Below, one piece after another: positions 8,836 to 17,252 of a DNA stretch of 64,000 bases (position 1 is the first letter of the stretch; each line of letters starts with the position of its first letter). The position numbers were made by a program, and so were the translations under genes. The stretch comes from Pseudomonadota bacterium (GTDB taxonomy: Bacteria; Pseudomonadota; Alphaproteobacteria; Acetobacterales; Acetobacteraceae). Location of the stretch: contig JAKADX010000004.1 in the NCBI GenBank assembly GCA_021818505.1, positions 116,136-180,135 on the forward strand. The letters run 5' to 3'. Under the pieces are notes generated by a model that was given only the letters and a program-made list of their open reading frames with translations, was not told the DNA's origin and did not search any database.

Positions 8836-9696
8836 ATGGCCGACCCTTTCATCCTCACACTCTCCTGCCGCAACCGCCCCGGCATCGTCGCCGCCGTCTC
8901 GACCTATCTGTTCGAGAGCGGCGGCAATATCCTGGACGCGCAGCAGTTCGACGACACCGACTCCAACCGCTTCTTCATGCGCGTGATGTTCAACCCGGTG
9001 CGTGACGGCGTGGACCTCGCCGCGCTGCGCCAGGGCTTCGCGCCGATCGGCGAGCGGTTCGCGATGAGCTGGCAGATGCGCCCGCGCGGCGAGAAGCGGC
9101 GGGTGATGCTGTTCGCCTCGAAATTCGACCATTGCCTCGCCGACCTGCTGTACCGCTGGCGGATCGGCGAGATCGCCATGGACCTAGTCGGCATCGTCGC
9201 CAACCATCCGCGCGAGACCTACGCACATCTCGATTTCGACGACATTCCGTTCCATTATCTTCCGATCACGCGTGAGACCAAGCTGGAGCAGGAGAGCCAG
9301 ACCTGGGAGATCGTGCGTACCGCGCAGGCTGATCTTGTGGTTTTGGCGCGCTACATGCAGGTGCTGTCCGATGGGCTGGTGGCGAAACTCGCGGGCCGCT
9401 GCATCAACATCCACCATTCCTTTCTACCCGGCTTCAAGGGGGCCAAGCCGTATCACCAGGCGCACGCGCGCGGCGTGAAGCTGATCGGTGCGACCGCCCA
9501 CTATGTCACGTCCGACCTCGACGAAGGCCCGATCATCGAGCAGGACGTGGAGCGCATCAGCCATCGCGACAGCCCCGACGACCTGATCCGCAAGGGCCGC
9601 GACATCGAGCGCCGGGTGCTGGCCCGCGCCGTGCGGATGCACCTGGAGGACCGGGTGATCCCGAACGGGCATCGCACGGTCGTGTTCACCGACTGA
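8836..9696 (+). CDS. purU: Formyltetrahydrofolate deformylase
   Basis: A 286-residue protein that hydrolyses 10-formyltetrahydrofolate to formate and tetrahydrofolate, balancing one-carbon units and feeding formate to purine synthesis. An N-terminal ACT-like regulatory domain (about residues 1-80, beginning [18 protein letters not shown]) is followed by the formyltransferase-fold catalytic domain. Catalytic-site sequences [10 protein letters not shown] and the later [19 protein letters not shown] provide the Asn, His and Asp expected for PurU. Length matches the family. It starts at the ATG 35 bases after the upstream repeat; its transcription is probably separate from valS. Confidence 0.96.
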   Translation: MADPFILTLSCRNRPGIVAAVSTYLFESGGNILDAQQFDDTDSNRFFMRVMFNPVRDGVDLAALRQGFAPIGERFAMSWQMRPRGEKRRVMLFASKFDHCLADLLYRWRIGEIAMDLVGIVANHPRETYAHLDFDDIPFHYLPITRETKLEQESQTWEIVRTAQADLVVLARYMQVLSDGLVAKLAGRCINIHHSFLPGFKGAKPYHQAHARGVKLIGATAHYVTSDLDEGPIIEQDVERISHRDSPDDLIRKGRDIERRVLARAVRMHLEDRVIPNGHRTVVFTD

Positions 9697-9781
9697 GCCG
9701 GGGCCGATTGACCAGGATCAACGACGGATCGCAAGCGCCGTGCCCTGATCCTCGCCGACCATGCGGCGGAGGACTCCGGCG

Positions 9782-9982
9782 ATGCGAATGGAAAGGAACG
9801 AAGGCCTGACCGACCGTCTGATTCGGGCGGTGGTGGGCGTTGCCCTGATCGTCTGGGCATTGACCGGTGGGCCGGTCTGGGCGTGGATCGGCGTGGTGCC
9901 GCTGCTGACGGCGGCGGTCGGCTGGTGCCCGCTCTACTCGGTGCTTGGCGTGCGCACCTGCGCGGCCTCCCCGCAACATTGA
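9782..9982 (+). CDS. DUF2892 (YgaP-like) small membrane protein
   Basis: A 66-residue protein with the signature of DUF2892: an N-terminal basic segment (MERNEGLTDRLIRAVVG), two closely spaced hydrophobic helices at about residues 15-32 and 33-50, and the family motif GWCPLYSVLGVRTC. Related sequences form the membrane anchor of the YgaP rhodanese, where they may take part in sulfur handling. Here the domain stands alone with no rhodanese part. It is followed 14 bases later by an AhpD-like gene in the same direction, so the two are probably co-transcribed. Function unknown. Confidence 0.85.
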   Translation: MRMERNEGLTDRLIRAVVGVALIVWALTGGPVWAWIGVVPLLTAAVGWCPLYSVLGVRTCAASPQH

Positions 9983-9996
9983 ACGGAGTGGCCGGG

Positions 9997-10359
9997 ATGC
10001 TCAACGACTGGCAGAACCTCACGCGCGACTTCTCCGCCGCCACGCGCGACTTGCGCGCCGGCGCGCCGGAGGTGATGAAGGAGTTCTCCGACATCGCCCG
10101 CGCGGCGCTGAAGGCGGGCGCCCTCGACACCAAGACCAAGGAACTGGTGGCGCTGGCGATTTCGGTGGCGATCCGCTGCGACCCGTGCATCGGCTTCCAT
10201 GCCGAGGCGGCGGTGAAGCAGGGCGCCACGCGCGAGGAGTTGCTGGAGACGATGGGCATGGCGATCTACATGGGCACGGGCCCGACCGTGATGTACGCCG
10301 CCGCCGCGTTGGAGGCCTATGACCAGTTCGCCGCCCGCGCCAAGGCCGCGGCGGCGTAG
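9997..10359 (+). CDS. AhpD-like / carboxymuconolactone decarboxylase-family protein
   Basis: A 120-residue all-helical protein of the CMD/AhpD family. The redox motif C61-x2-C64-x3-H68 (RCDPCIGFH) is typical of AhpD-like alkylhydroperoxidase adaptors rather than of the true lactone decarboxylase. The surrounding KTKELVALAISVAIR and GATREELLETMGMAIYMGTGPTVMY segments are standard for the fold. The ATG at 9997 is preceded by a GGAG-like sequence; a GTG nine bases upstream is possible. It probably forms an operon with the preceding DUF2892 protein, both Cys-containing, suggesting peroxide or thiol chemistry (inference). Confidence 0.88.
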   Translation: MLNDWQNLTRDFSAATRDLRAGAPEVMKEFSDIARAALKAGALDTKTKELVALAISVAIRCDPCIGFHAEAAVKQGATREELLETMGMAIYMGTGPTVMYAAAALEAYDQFAARAKAAAA

Positions 10360-10368
10360 CAGCGCGGG

Positions 10369-11604
10369 TCAGGCGGGCGCGGTCGCCCGCCCGCCGGCGC
10401 GCCAGACCAGCAGCATCGCGATCGCCGCGTTCAGGACGTTCCATGCGACGCCGTTGGCGAAGGCGGCGCGGTAGCTGCCCGTCACGTCATACAGGGCGCC
10501 GGACATGGAGCCACCCAGCGCCATCCCCAGCATCGTCGCCGTCAGCACTGCGCCGATACGCAACCCGGCCTCGCGCGGGGGGAAATATTCGCGCACGATG
10601 ACCGCATAACTCGGCACGATGCCGCCCTGAAATAGTCCGAACAGACCGGAAATCACATAAAGCGAGGTCAACCCGCTGAAGCCCAGATACAGCAGCAGCG
10701 CCGTCATCTGCAGCAGCGACCCGATCAGCAGCGTGCCCAGCCCGCCGATGCGATCGGCGACGACGCCCGAGCCGATGCGGCTGACCACGCCGAGCGCCAG
10801 CATCAGCGACAGCATCTGCGCGCCCGCCGCCGCGCCGTACCCGAGATCGCCGCAATAGGCGACCAGGTGGACCTGCGGCATCGACATCGCGACACAGCAG
10901 CCGACGCCGGCGATACAGAGCAGCCCCTGCAACGTGCCCGGCGTGAAACCGAGGAAGCCCGGCAGCGGCGCGAGGGAGGCGGCGGCGCGCGCGTGCGCCA
11001 CCTGCGTCGGTGCGCGCCGGCGCAGCGCGAAGGCGGCGGGCAGAATGACGCCGGCGCACAGGATCGCGGCGAACAGATGCGTCTGCCGCCAGCCAAAGGC
11101 GGCGATGCTCGCCTGCAGCAGCGGTGGCCACATCGCGCCGGCGACGTAGTTGCCGGCGGCGCAGATTGACATTGCGACCCCACGCCGGCGCACGAACCAG
11201 TGCGACACATCGGCCATCAGCGGCCCAAACGTCACCGAACTGCCCAGCAGCCCGATCGGCAGGAAATAGGCCAGTGCAAACACCGGCAGCCCCCCGGCGA
11301 GGCTCGCAAGCAGGTAGCCCACCGCCAGGCTTGTGCCCGCGATCAGCAGCGGCGGGACGATGCCGACGCGATCGACCAGCCGCCCCATCAGCAGGTTGCC
11401 GGTGGCCAGCCCGGTCATCAGCAGCGCGTAGGGCAGGGAGGCCGCGCCGCGTGCGATGCCGAATTCCGCCTGTACCGCCGGCAGCGCCACCACCACCGAC
11501 CACAGGCCGATTCCGCCCACCGTGCTGAGCAGCACCGACAGCGCCAGCCGCATCCAGGCATACGGTCCATCCACGGCAGCGGCAGGATCGCGTGTGATCG
11601 ACAT
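10369..11604 (-). CDS. Major facilitator superfamily transporter
   Basis: A 411-residue integral membrane protein with about twelve hydrophobic segments. It has the MFS loop 2-3 signature (GRLVDRVGIVPPLLIAG) and a second-half copy around SRIGSGVVADRIGGLGTLLIGS. It resembles the MFS_1/monocarboxylate-porter-like group, with FGPLMADVSHWFVRRRGVAMS in the middle. The substrate cannot be inferred. Downstream of the K+ channel and MATE genes on the same strand, with only 6 bases between the channel stop and this ATG, so it may be the last gene of that operon. It converges on the AhpD-like gene. Confidence 0.9.
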   Translation of the reverse strand: MSITRDPAAAVDGPYAWMRLALSVLLSTVGGIGLWSVVVALPAVQAEFGIARGAASLPYALLMTGLATGNLLMGRLVDRVGIVPPLLIAGTSLAVGYLLASLAGGLPVFALAYFLPIGLLGSSVTFGPLMADVSHWFVRRRGVAMSICAAGNYVAGAMWPPLLQASIAAFGWRQTHLFAAILCAGVILPAAFALRRRAPTQVAHARAAASLAPLPGFLGFTPGTLQGLLCIAGVGCCVAMSMPQVHLVAYCGDLGYGAAAGAQMLSLMLALGVVSRIGSGVVADRIGGLGTLLIGSLLQMTALLLYLGFSGLTSLYVISGLFGLFQGGIVPSYAVIVREYFPPREAGLRIGAVLTATMLGMALGGSMSGALYDVTGSYRAAFANGVAWNVLNAAIAMLLVWRAGGRATAPA

Positions 11605-11610
11605 GGTGCC

Positions 11611-12567
11611 TCAGGCGTGCCCCTGCGCCGCGCCACCGAAGTTCGGCGCGCCTTCCGCTTCCAGCAGGCTCAGGCGGGAGAGGTCGGCAACGGTGCGGCC
11701 TTGCTCGTCGATCGACACCGCATCGGCGTAGCGCATGCCGAACACGATGTCGCCCGCGAAGTAGGTCTTTGCGTCGAAGATGTCGGCGCCGAGCACGTAG
11801 TCATGCGCCTTGAGCGCGATGAACAGCCGGAAATCCATCGCCGCCAGCCCCGCCGCGTCCCGTCCGTGCAGCGGGCTCTGCTCATCTATGTCGTGCATCA
11901 GCGTCCAGGTCAGCGGAAACATGTGCAAGCGGTTGCGCTGAAGCCGGAGGTCGTGGATGCGGCGGAAGAACTGGCCCTCCTGCGTGCGCTCGGCGATCAG
12001 GGCGGCGAGTTCGGCGCGGGCGTCGATCAGCATACCGGTGCGCCCGTTGGCGATACGCAGCATCAGTGTCGGGCGGCCGTTTCGGGTGGCGATCACCGGG
12101 TGGTCGGCATAGAGGATCTTCGGCTTGGGGCGCGAGAAGCGGACGAAGGTCAGGCCGGTCATGATGGCGGTGAACGCCATGCCGGCGATGATCTCCGCCG
12201 CCGCGACGCTGTGGCCATACAGCGTCGCCGGCGACATGGTGCCGTAGCCGACGGTCGCAAGCGTCTCCATGCTGAAGAAGAACACGTCACTGAAGCGGCC
12301 GGGCCGCGCATTGGCGATACTGCCTGGCTGCAGCAGATAGAGCGCCGCGAACAGCACGTTGATGCCGAGGTTCAGCAGCAGGAACGCCAGCGCGAATCGC
12401 GGCCAGGTCAGCGACAGCGCGAAATGGTACGGATCGCGCCAGTCGAACCGCTCCGCGGCGCGCTTGCGCAGTTCGAAGGCGCCGAACTGCACCCGCATGG
12501 CATCGTCCGCGCGGTGGCGACGGCGCGTCGCGGCACTCGGCGGCAGTCGCGGGCTATGCTGCTGCAT
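11611..12567 (-). CDS. Inward-rectifier-type (KirBac) potassium channel
   Basis: A 318-residue protein with the KirBac layout. A cytoplasmic N-terminal slide helix (FDWRDPYHFALSLTW) precedes TM1 (about 53-79), a pore helix with the K+ filter T105-V-G-Y-G109, TM2 (about 120-142) and a long C-terminal immunoglobulin-like cytoplasmic domain with conserved ATRNGRPTLMLRIANGR and FPLTWTLMHDIDE. This predicts a tetrameric inner-membrane K+ channel gated by its cytoplasmic domain. The ATG at 12567 has a strong GGAGGT ribosome site six bases upstream and overlaps the end of the MATE gene by 14 bases, so the two are coupled. Confidence 0.92.
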   Translation of the reverse strand: MQQHSPRLPPSAATRRRHRADDAMRVQFGAFELRKRAAERFDWRDPYHFALSLTWPRFALAFLLLNLGINVLFAALYLLQPGSIANARPGRFSDVFFFSMETLATVGYGTMSPATLYGHSVAAAEIIAGMAFTAIMTGLTFVRFSRPKPKILYADHPVIATRNGRPTLMLRIANGRTGMLIDARAELAALIAERTQEGQFFRRIHDLRLQRNRLHMFPLTWTLMHDIDEQSPLHGRDAAGLAAMDFRLFIALKAHDYVLGADIFDAKTYFAGDIVFGMRYADAVSIDEQGRTVADLSRLSLLEAEGAPNFGGAAQGHA

Positions 12568-13936
12568 GCGGCACCTCCGGTCGCGCGGGTGCCGCGAGCG
12601 GTGCGGCGCCGCCGAGCCGACCGACGACGCGGAAGGCGACGAACACCGCCGCCAGCCCGAACAGCACCGATCCGGCGGCCGAGCCGGCCAGCACCCCCGC
12701 CGGACCGTATTGCTGGCCGAGCGTGACCAGCGGGATCGTGCCGAGCGTGGCACGTCCCCAGTTGAAAGCGGTGGACAGCAGCGGGAAGCCGAGATTGTTG
12801 AACGCCGCGTTGGCGACGAACAGCGCGCCAGTGAACAGGAAGCTGCCGGCGATCCAGGTGCAGAACAGGTGCACCAGCATCCCCGCCTCGCCCTGGGCGG
12901 CCAGCACCCGGACGATCAGGCCTTGCGCCGCGAACAGCAGCAGCCACGCGCCGCACACCGCCACCACCACGAACAGCAGGCTGTCGCGCAGCGCCGCGCG
13001 CACCCGGTCGTGCCGCGCGGCACCGAGGTTCTGCGCCAGAATCGGCCCGACTGCGCCGGTCAGCGCGAACACCAGCCCGAACGCGACCGGCACCAGCCGG
13101 TCGATGCTGGCCTGGCCGGCCACGGCCTCGGCGCCGAAATGCGCCATGCTGCGCGTCACGTAGGCGGCACCGAACGGAGTGGCGATGCTGGTCAGGATCG
13201 CCGGGCCCGCCACGGCAAACACCATCCGCACGTCGTCGAATACGGCGGCCGGCTGCACCCGCCCGATCATGTCGTGCCGCCCCGATGCGCCGGCCCAGCC
13301 GGTCGCCAGCATCACCGCGCGCGACAGCACCGTGCTGATGGCCGCTCCGGTGAAGCCGAGATGCAGGGCGAAGATCAGCAGCGGATCGAGGATCGCCGCG
13401 GCGATCGCCGCGAACAGCGTGACGTTGAGTGCCCGGCGCGCGTCGCCGGCCGAGCGCAGCAGCGCGCTGCAGCACATGCCGCCCGCGACCAGCGGCAGCG
13501 AGGGCGAGACGATGAGCAGGAACCGCACGGTCAGCGCCCGCGTCTCTCCAACCGCACCGAGCAGGTCGAGGATCGGGCCGAGCAGCGCCACCGTGCCCAC
13601 CCCGAGCACCGCCGTCGCCGCGGCGATCGTCAGCAGGCTGGAGGCGGCAATGCGCCGCGCCTGCGCCACCGCTCCAGCGCCGATCTGGCGCGACACCACC
13701 GCCGACAGCCCGATGGTCAATCCGATTGCGATCGAAAGCTGGAAAAACCCGATCACGCCGACGAAGCCGACCGCGGCGATGATGCGCGGCTCGCGGAGCA
13801 GCGACAGATAGAGCAGGTTCAGCAGATCGACGCCGAACACCGCCACCAGCCCGATCGCGCCGGTGCCGGCCATCACCACGACGTGGCGCAGTGTCGATCC
13901 CTCCACGAAGCGCGCTGGCTGGGCGGCTGCTGACAC
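12554..13936 (-). CDS. MATE-family multidrug/Na+ (H+) antiporter
   Basis: About 460 residues with twelve hydrophobic segments in two homologous bundles, typical of MatE exporters. Repeat-type sequences (SAVVSRQIGAGAVAQARRIA and VGPILAQNLGAARHDRVRAA) mark equivalent positions in each half. The product likely exports cationic compounds using an ion gradient. I chose the GTG at 13936, preceded by GGGGA on the minus strand; a TTG at 13990 in frame would add 18 residues without extending the membrane domain. A perfect 8-bp hairpin covers the ribosome-binding region of the GTG. The 3' end overlaps the K+ channel start. Confidence 0.88.
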   Translation of the reverse strand: MSAAAQPARFVEGSTLRHVVVMAGTGAIGLVAVFGVDLLNLLYLSLLREPRIIAAVGFVGVIGFFQLSIAIGLTIGLSAVVSRQIGAGAVAQARRIAASSLLTIAAATAVLGVGTVALLGPILDLLGAVGETRALTVRFLLIVSPSLPLVAGGMCCSALLRSAGDARRALNVTLFAAIAAAILDPLLIFALHLGFTGAAISTVLSRAVMLATGWAGASGRHDMIGRVQPAAVFDDVRMVFAVAGPAILTSIATPFGAAYVTRSMAHFGAEAVAGQASIDRLVPVAFGLVFALTGAVGPILAQNLGAARHDRVRAALRDSLLFVVVAVCGAWLLLFAAQGLIVRVLAAQGEAGMLVHLFCTWIAGSFLFTGALFVANAAFNNLGFPLLSTAFNWGRATLGTIPLVTLGQQYGPAGVLAGSAAGSVLFGLAAVFVAFRVVGRLGGAAPLAAPARPEVPHAAA

Positions 13937-13941
13937 GGCGG

Positions 13942-13963
13942 TTCCCCGGACTAAGCCGGGGAA
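13942..13963 (-). promoter_or_regulatory. Hairpin over the ribosome-binding region of the MATE gene
   Basis: Perfect 8-bp inverted repeat TTCCCCGG (13942-13949) / CCGGGGAA (13956-13963) with loop ACTAAG. In the minus-strand transcript the 3' arm contains the GGGGA that would serve as Shine-Dalgarno for the GTG start, five bases further on. Folding would hide it. A regulatory role is inference and depends on the GTG start being correct. Confidence 0.4.
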
Positions 13964-14397
13964 TGGGCCGTGGCGGCTTGGCGAAGTCAACCGGCCGCAT
14001 GGCGGATCACCGCCGCACGCCGGGCATCATTGCATTTGCCAATCCTCATGCCGGTCGTTTGCGGTATCGTGACGGGGTTCCGCACGAGGTAGGGCAATGG
14101 CCGCCGGCATAACGGCGCCGGCTTGGCCGCCCTGCTCGCCCGTGGCACGGAGGTGCTAGGTCCTGGCCGACAATCGCGCTACCGCCGCCCACGACCTGCA
14201 GCGGGCCGCCGCGGGCACTGTCGGACGTCGCCCGCATCCCGCCACTGCCGGCGAGACGCGCCGATATCGGCCGGTCGCTCCACCGCACGCTGTTCGCCGC
14301 CCCGCATTGCTTCACCTACGATCAAGGCGATACCGTCACGAGTATCAGCGGCTCGCGGCGGCACTGGCGCGCGGTGATCGCGAGATCGTGTGACGGC
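13964..14397. other. Gap without a supported gene; possible decayed coding sequence
   Basis: Between the MATE leader and the response regulator no intact gene is convincing. On the plus strand a frame with GIIAFANPHAGRLRYRDGV stops at 14112 and is followed, in a shifted frame, by LAALLARGTEVLGP. The Asn-Pro-x-Ala-Gly-Arg element followed by such a segment recalls the N-terminus of diacylglycerol-kinase-type proteins, so this may be a frameshifted remnant. The rest (14150-14397) is open in one frame but matches nothing I recognise. The stretch may also carry promoters for the MATE operon. Confidence 0.3.
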
Positions 14398-14757
14398 TCA
14401 GCGGACCGCCCCGGCGGCGCCGAGAAGGTCCGACACCGCGTCGTGCAGCGCCTGCAGGCGGAACGGCTTGCGCAGCAGCGACGCGCCCTCGGCCTCCAGT
14501 GCGGTCATATGGCCGAAGTCGCCAGTAATAAAGAGCGTGGGCACCCCGCGCAGCGCCGCTTCCTGCCCCAGGCCCCGGCCGCTGCCGCCCGGCAGGCTCA
14601 CGTCCGTGATCAGCAGGTCGAACGCCGCATGGAGGACGGCCCGCTCGGCTGTGGCGTAGTCGGAGGTGGCGGCAACCTCGTGCCCGCAGTCGCTCAGGGC
14701 CCGCTCGATCACGGCGCGGACATCGGCATCGTCCTCCACGAGAAAGATGCGTGCCAT
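14398..14757 (-). CDS. Single-domain response regulator (CheY-like receiver)
   Basis: A 119-residue stand-alone receiver domain. The acidic pocket is E8-D9-D10, the phospho-acceptor is D52 in LLITDVSLPGG, the switch Thr is T78 (TLFITGD) and the invariant Lys is K97 (LLRKPF). There is no output domain. The LPGGSG/ITGDFGH style resembles receivers that pair with hybrid histidine kinases in alphaproteobacteria. No kinase gene lies nearby, so it is an orphan regulator that may act by protein contact in a phosphorelay. The ATG at 14757 was chosen over a TTG 18 bases upstream because it gives the usual short N-terminus. Confidence 0.92.
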   Translation of the reverse strand: MARIFLVEDDADVRAVIERALSDCGHEVAATSDYATAERAVLHAAFDLLITDVSLPGGSGRGLGQEAALRGVPTLFITGDFGHMTALEAEGASLLRKPFRLQALHDAVSDLLGAAGAVR

Positions 14758-14812
14758 TTCGCACAGACGCGGCAATCCCCGGCAAGTTCCATGCAGCCGG
14801 CGCCGGACGGGG

Positions 14813-15802
14813 TCAGCCGGCGATCATGCGCGCCAGCCGGACTGCCGTGTGTCCGCGACTGGGGCGCAGGCTCGGCATCACCAGCAGGCAATCATCATGC
14901 GGGGTACGGATTTCGCTGTCGCCATCCGTGGCGATCAGCGTGCCGCGCGTGGGAACGATGTCGCCGCCGCGGAACGGCCGCACGAAGGCGAAGCTCGCCG
15001 TCGCCGCGGTGACGACCTGCGTCACCTCGGCGATGCGCAGCGGCGCTGGCGGCGCGGGCGGCGGCAAGGCCGGATGGCTGTCCGCCAGCCCCAGGTGGCG
15101 CAGCAGCCCGGCGACGCTGGCGAGCGTCATCGTCACCGTCGCTGGCTCCCAGTGCTGGCCGCCCTCCACGAGCACCCCCGCCTGCGGCGCGTCCGGATCG
15201 GCGAAACGGCCGTAATCGATCAGCCGCCGGCCGCTGACATGGCCGGTATCGGCCACCACCAGCGACGGCTGGCCGATCGCCACCGCGAGTTCCCGGCCTT
15301 TGGCGGTGCCGCCGCTGAGCAGCAGCGGCTCGGAGGCCCACAGCATCGAGTGCAGGTCGAGCAGCACGTCAATTGTCTCGATCAACGGTCGCATCTGTCG
15401 TGCCCTGTCGAGTTCGATCGATCGGCGCGCGCTGTCCAGCACCGCCGGCTCCCACAGCCGGTTCATGTCCTCATCGAGGAACCGTGACGCGGTCGGCTGG
15501 GAAGCGTCGAACCGGTCGAAGGCGGCGAGGTTGGCAAAGCCGAAGGTCAGCCGTCCACGCAGCGGCGCGAGCCCCGCCCGCAGCAGCCGATCGAGCACGA
15601 TCGCACCGGCCAGTTCGTTGCCGTGCGTCAGAGCGATCAGCGCCACATGTGGTCCCGCGACCGGCGCCGTTCGCGAGGTAAACCCCGGCACGCCGCAATT
15701 GCCCTCCCGCCATGGGGTGAGGTCGGGCGGCGCCAGATGCACGTCGAACTGCGGCAGGGGCGGCTGCGGCAGCAGCGCCTCGTCGAGCGGCGTCGTGGAC
15801 AT
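14813..15802 (-). CDS. Succinylglutamate desuccinylase/aspartoacylase-family zinc deacylase
   Basis: A 329-residue member of the AstE/AspA zinc-carboxypeptidase-like family. The zinc ligands are visible as H60-G-N-E63 (ALTHGNE) and H151 in DVLLDLHSM. Conserved FGFANLAAFDRFD and FLDEDMNRLW segments follow, as in family enzymes that deacylate N-acyl amino acids. A C-terminal beta domain ends the protein. No arginine-catabolism genes lie nearby, so AstE itself is unlikely and the substrate is unknown. The ATG at 15802 was chosen; the frame extends upstream without added similarity. It lies on the same strand as, and 90 bases downstream of, the solute-binding protein gene. Confidence 0.88.
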   Translation of the reverse strand: MSTTPLDEALLPQPPLPQFDVHLAPPDLTPWREGNCGVPGFTSRTAPVAGPHVALIALTHGNELAGAIVLDRLLRAGLAPLRGRLTFGFANLAAFDRFDASQPTASRFLDEDMNRLWEPAVLDSARRSIELDRARQMRPLIETIDVLLDLHSMLWASEPLLLSGGTAKGRELAVAIGQPSLVVADTGHVSGRRLIDYGRFADPDAPQAGVLVEGGQHWEPATVTMTLASVAGLLRHLGLADSHPALPPPAPPAPLRIAEVTQVVTAATASFAFVRPFRGGDIVPTRGTLIATDGDSEIRTPHDDCLLVMPSLRPSRGHTAVRLARMIAG

Positions 15803-15892
15803 GGCGGGCCACTCTATACGCCGTGCCGGCCGCGGCAACCGGCCAGACCGGACCAATTCGCCCGCGCAACGGCAATTTCATGTCGCGGCGCC

Positions 15893-17113
15893 TCAGTCAC
15901 CCAGCGTGGCTGTCAGCGGTGCGACCGCCGCGGGATACGGCGCAACCGTAACAAGCGCGCCGTTCTGCCACTGGGCCAGGAAGGGCGTCGCGCGCCGGTT
16001 CTGACCACGCTCGTCGAACGCCACGCCCCAGCCGGCGGCAGTCGCGCCGGGGGGGATGTCGGTCGCCAGCATCGCCGCGCGCAGCTTCTCGCGCTCCAGC
16101 GTTCCCGCCAGCTCGATGGCATCGAGGCAGGCGCGCGCGCCGGCGTAGCAGACCAGAGAATGCCCCGAGCGCGGCGGGGCGCCGTATTTGCGCTGATACG
16201 CACTCGCCACCCGCGCCGCGCCGGGCGCTGCCACGACGGAGGTGCGGTAGGGCGTCATGCCCACGCTCATGATGCCGTTGATTGCCTCGCCCAGCGCCTG
16301 CGCCGCGTCGGCCAGCCCGTAGCCGCCGCCGGTGCCGATCAGCATCCGTGGCCGCCAGCCGGCCTGCTGCATGGCGCGGTGGAACAGCAGCACGTCATTC
16401 AGCAGCCCGGAATGCAGCACCACCTGCGCGCCGCTGCCGCGCACCCGCTGCACGATCGGTGCGAAATCCAGGATCGCCGCGGAGTAGGCGATGCGATCGG
16501 GTGGCGGAAAGCCGCGTGAAGCTGCCTGCGCCTGCTCGGCCTCGGCGATCGCGGTGCCGGCAGGGCCGTCCTGGTGCAGGATGACCATGCGTACCTGCGC
16601 GGGCGCGGTTTGCCAGCGCGGGGCGAGCTGATCGGCCACGGCATCGACCGCCATCACGCCGCAGGCGCGCGCCGTCGGGCCGGTGCGGAACAGCAGCTTG
16701 AACCCGCGCTCGGTGATCGCGTCGGCCAGCGCGTCCAGCTCGAAATACGGCACGCCGGCCAGTTCGCTGACGGCGGAGGCGGCGAGCGCCACGACGGAGG
16801 CGTAGCTGCCGAAGATTGCCGGGCACTGCGCCTTCGCGGTCAGACGTTGGGCTTCGGCGGCCGCCTGCCTGGTGTCGGCGGCATCGCCGCGCACCAGCAC
16901 GACCTTGCGCCCGAGCAGTCCGCCGGCGGCGTTGCGTTCGTCGGCGGCGAGGTCGAGGCCGCGGAAACTCTCGTCGCCCAGCAACGACAGCGGGCCGGAA
17001 AACGGGAACAACGCGCCGAGCGGCAGCGGCTCGGGGGTGGCGGCGCGCGCGCGTTTGGCGGCGAGGCCGGCCAGGCCGGCGCCGAGCAGCTTGCGGCGGC
17101 GGATGGTCGGCAC
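15893..17113 (-). CDS. Tat-exported ABC transporter substrate-binding protein (branched-chain amino acid type)
   Basis: A 406-residue periplasmic type-1 binding protein of the Leu/Ile/Val (Peripla_BP_6) family. The N-terminus RRRKLLGAGLAGLAAKRARA fits a twin-arginine signal with an ARA-A cleavage site. The mature part begins with PLPLGALFPFSGPLSLLGDESFRGLDLA, the usual opening of this fold, and the lobe-2 features GFAPPD-like and YGLADAAQALGEAINGI follow. The GTG at 17113 is chosen for the AGGAG five bases upstream. No permease or ATPase genes adjoin it, so it is an orphan binding protein. Divergent from the quinone oxidoreductase gene. Confidence 0.88.
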   Translation of the reverse strand: MPTIRRRKLLGAGLAGLAAKRARAATPEPLPLGALFPFSGPLSLLGDESFRGLDLAADERNAAGGLLGRKVVLVRGDAADTRQAAAEAQRLTAKAQCPAIFGSYASVVALAASAVSELAGVPYFELDALADAITERGFKLLFRTGPTARACGVMAVDAVADQLAPRWQTAPAQVRMVILHQDGPAGTAIAEAEQAQAASRGFPPPDRIAYSAAILDFAPIVQRVRGSGAQVVLHSGLLNDVLLFHRAMQQAGWRPRMLIGTGGGYGLADAAQALGEAINGIMSVGMTPYRTSVVAAPGAARVASAYQRKYGAPPRSGHSLVCYAGARACLDAIELAGTLEREKLRAAMLATDIPPGATAAGWGVAFDERGQNRRATPFLAQWQNGALVTVAPYPAAVAPLTATLGD

Positions 17114-17252
17114 GCGCACTCCTTCAACTCTGTCCGATGTGTCAATGAGCATCGGACGCGCGTCGCCCTTGCGCAACCCGCTTTGTGGTGACGGCTTGAC
17201 GGCGGAGGGGCGGCGGGAAAGCCTCGGCACAGGCAATGAAGGAGTCTGGCGC

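Noticed and set aside
11200..12726. 508-codon plus-strand frame opposite the MFS, K+ channel and MATE genes
   Set aside because: All three minus-strand genes have clear families and ribosome sites; this frame has none.
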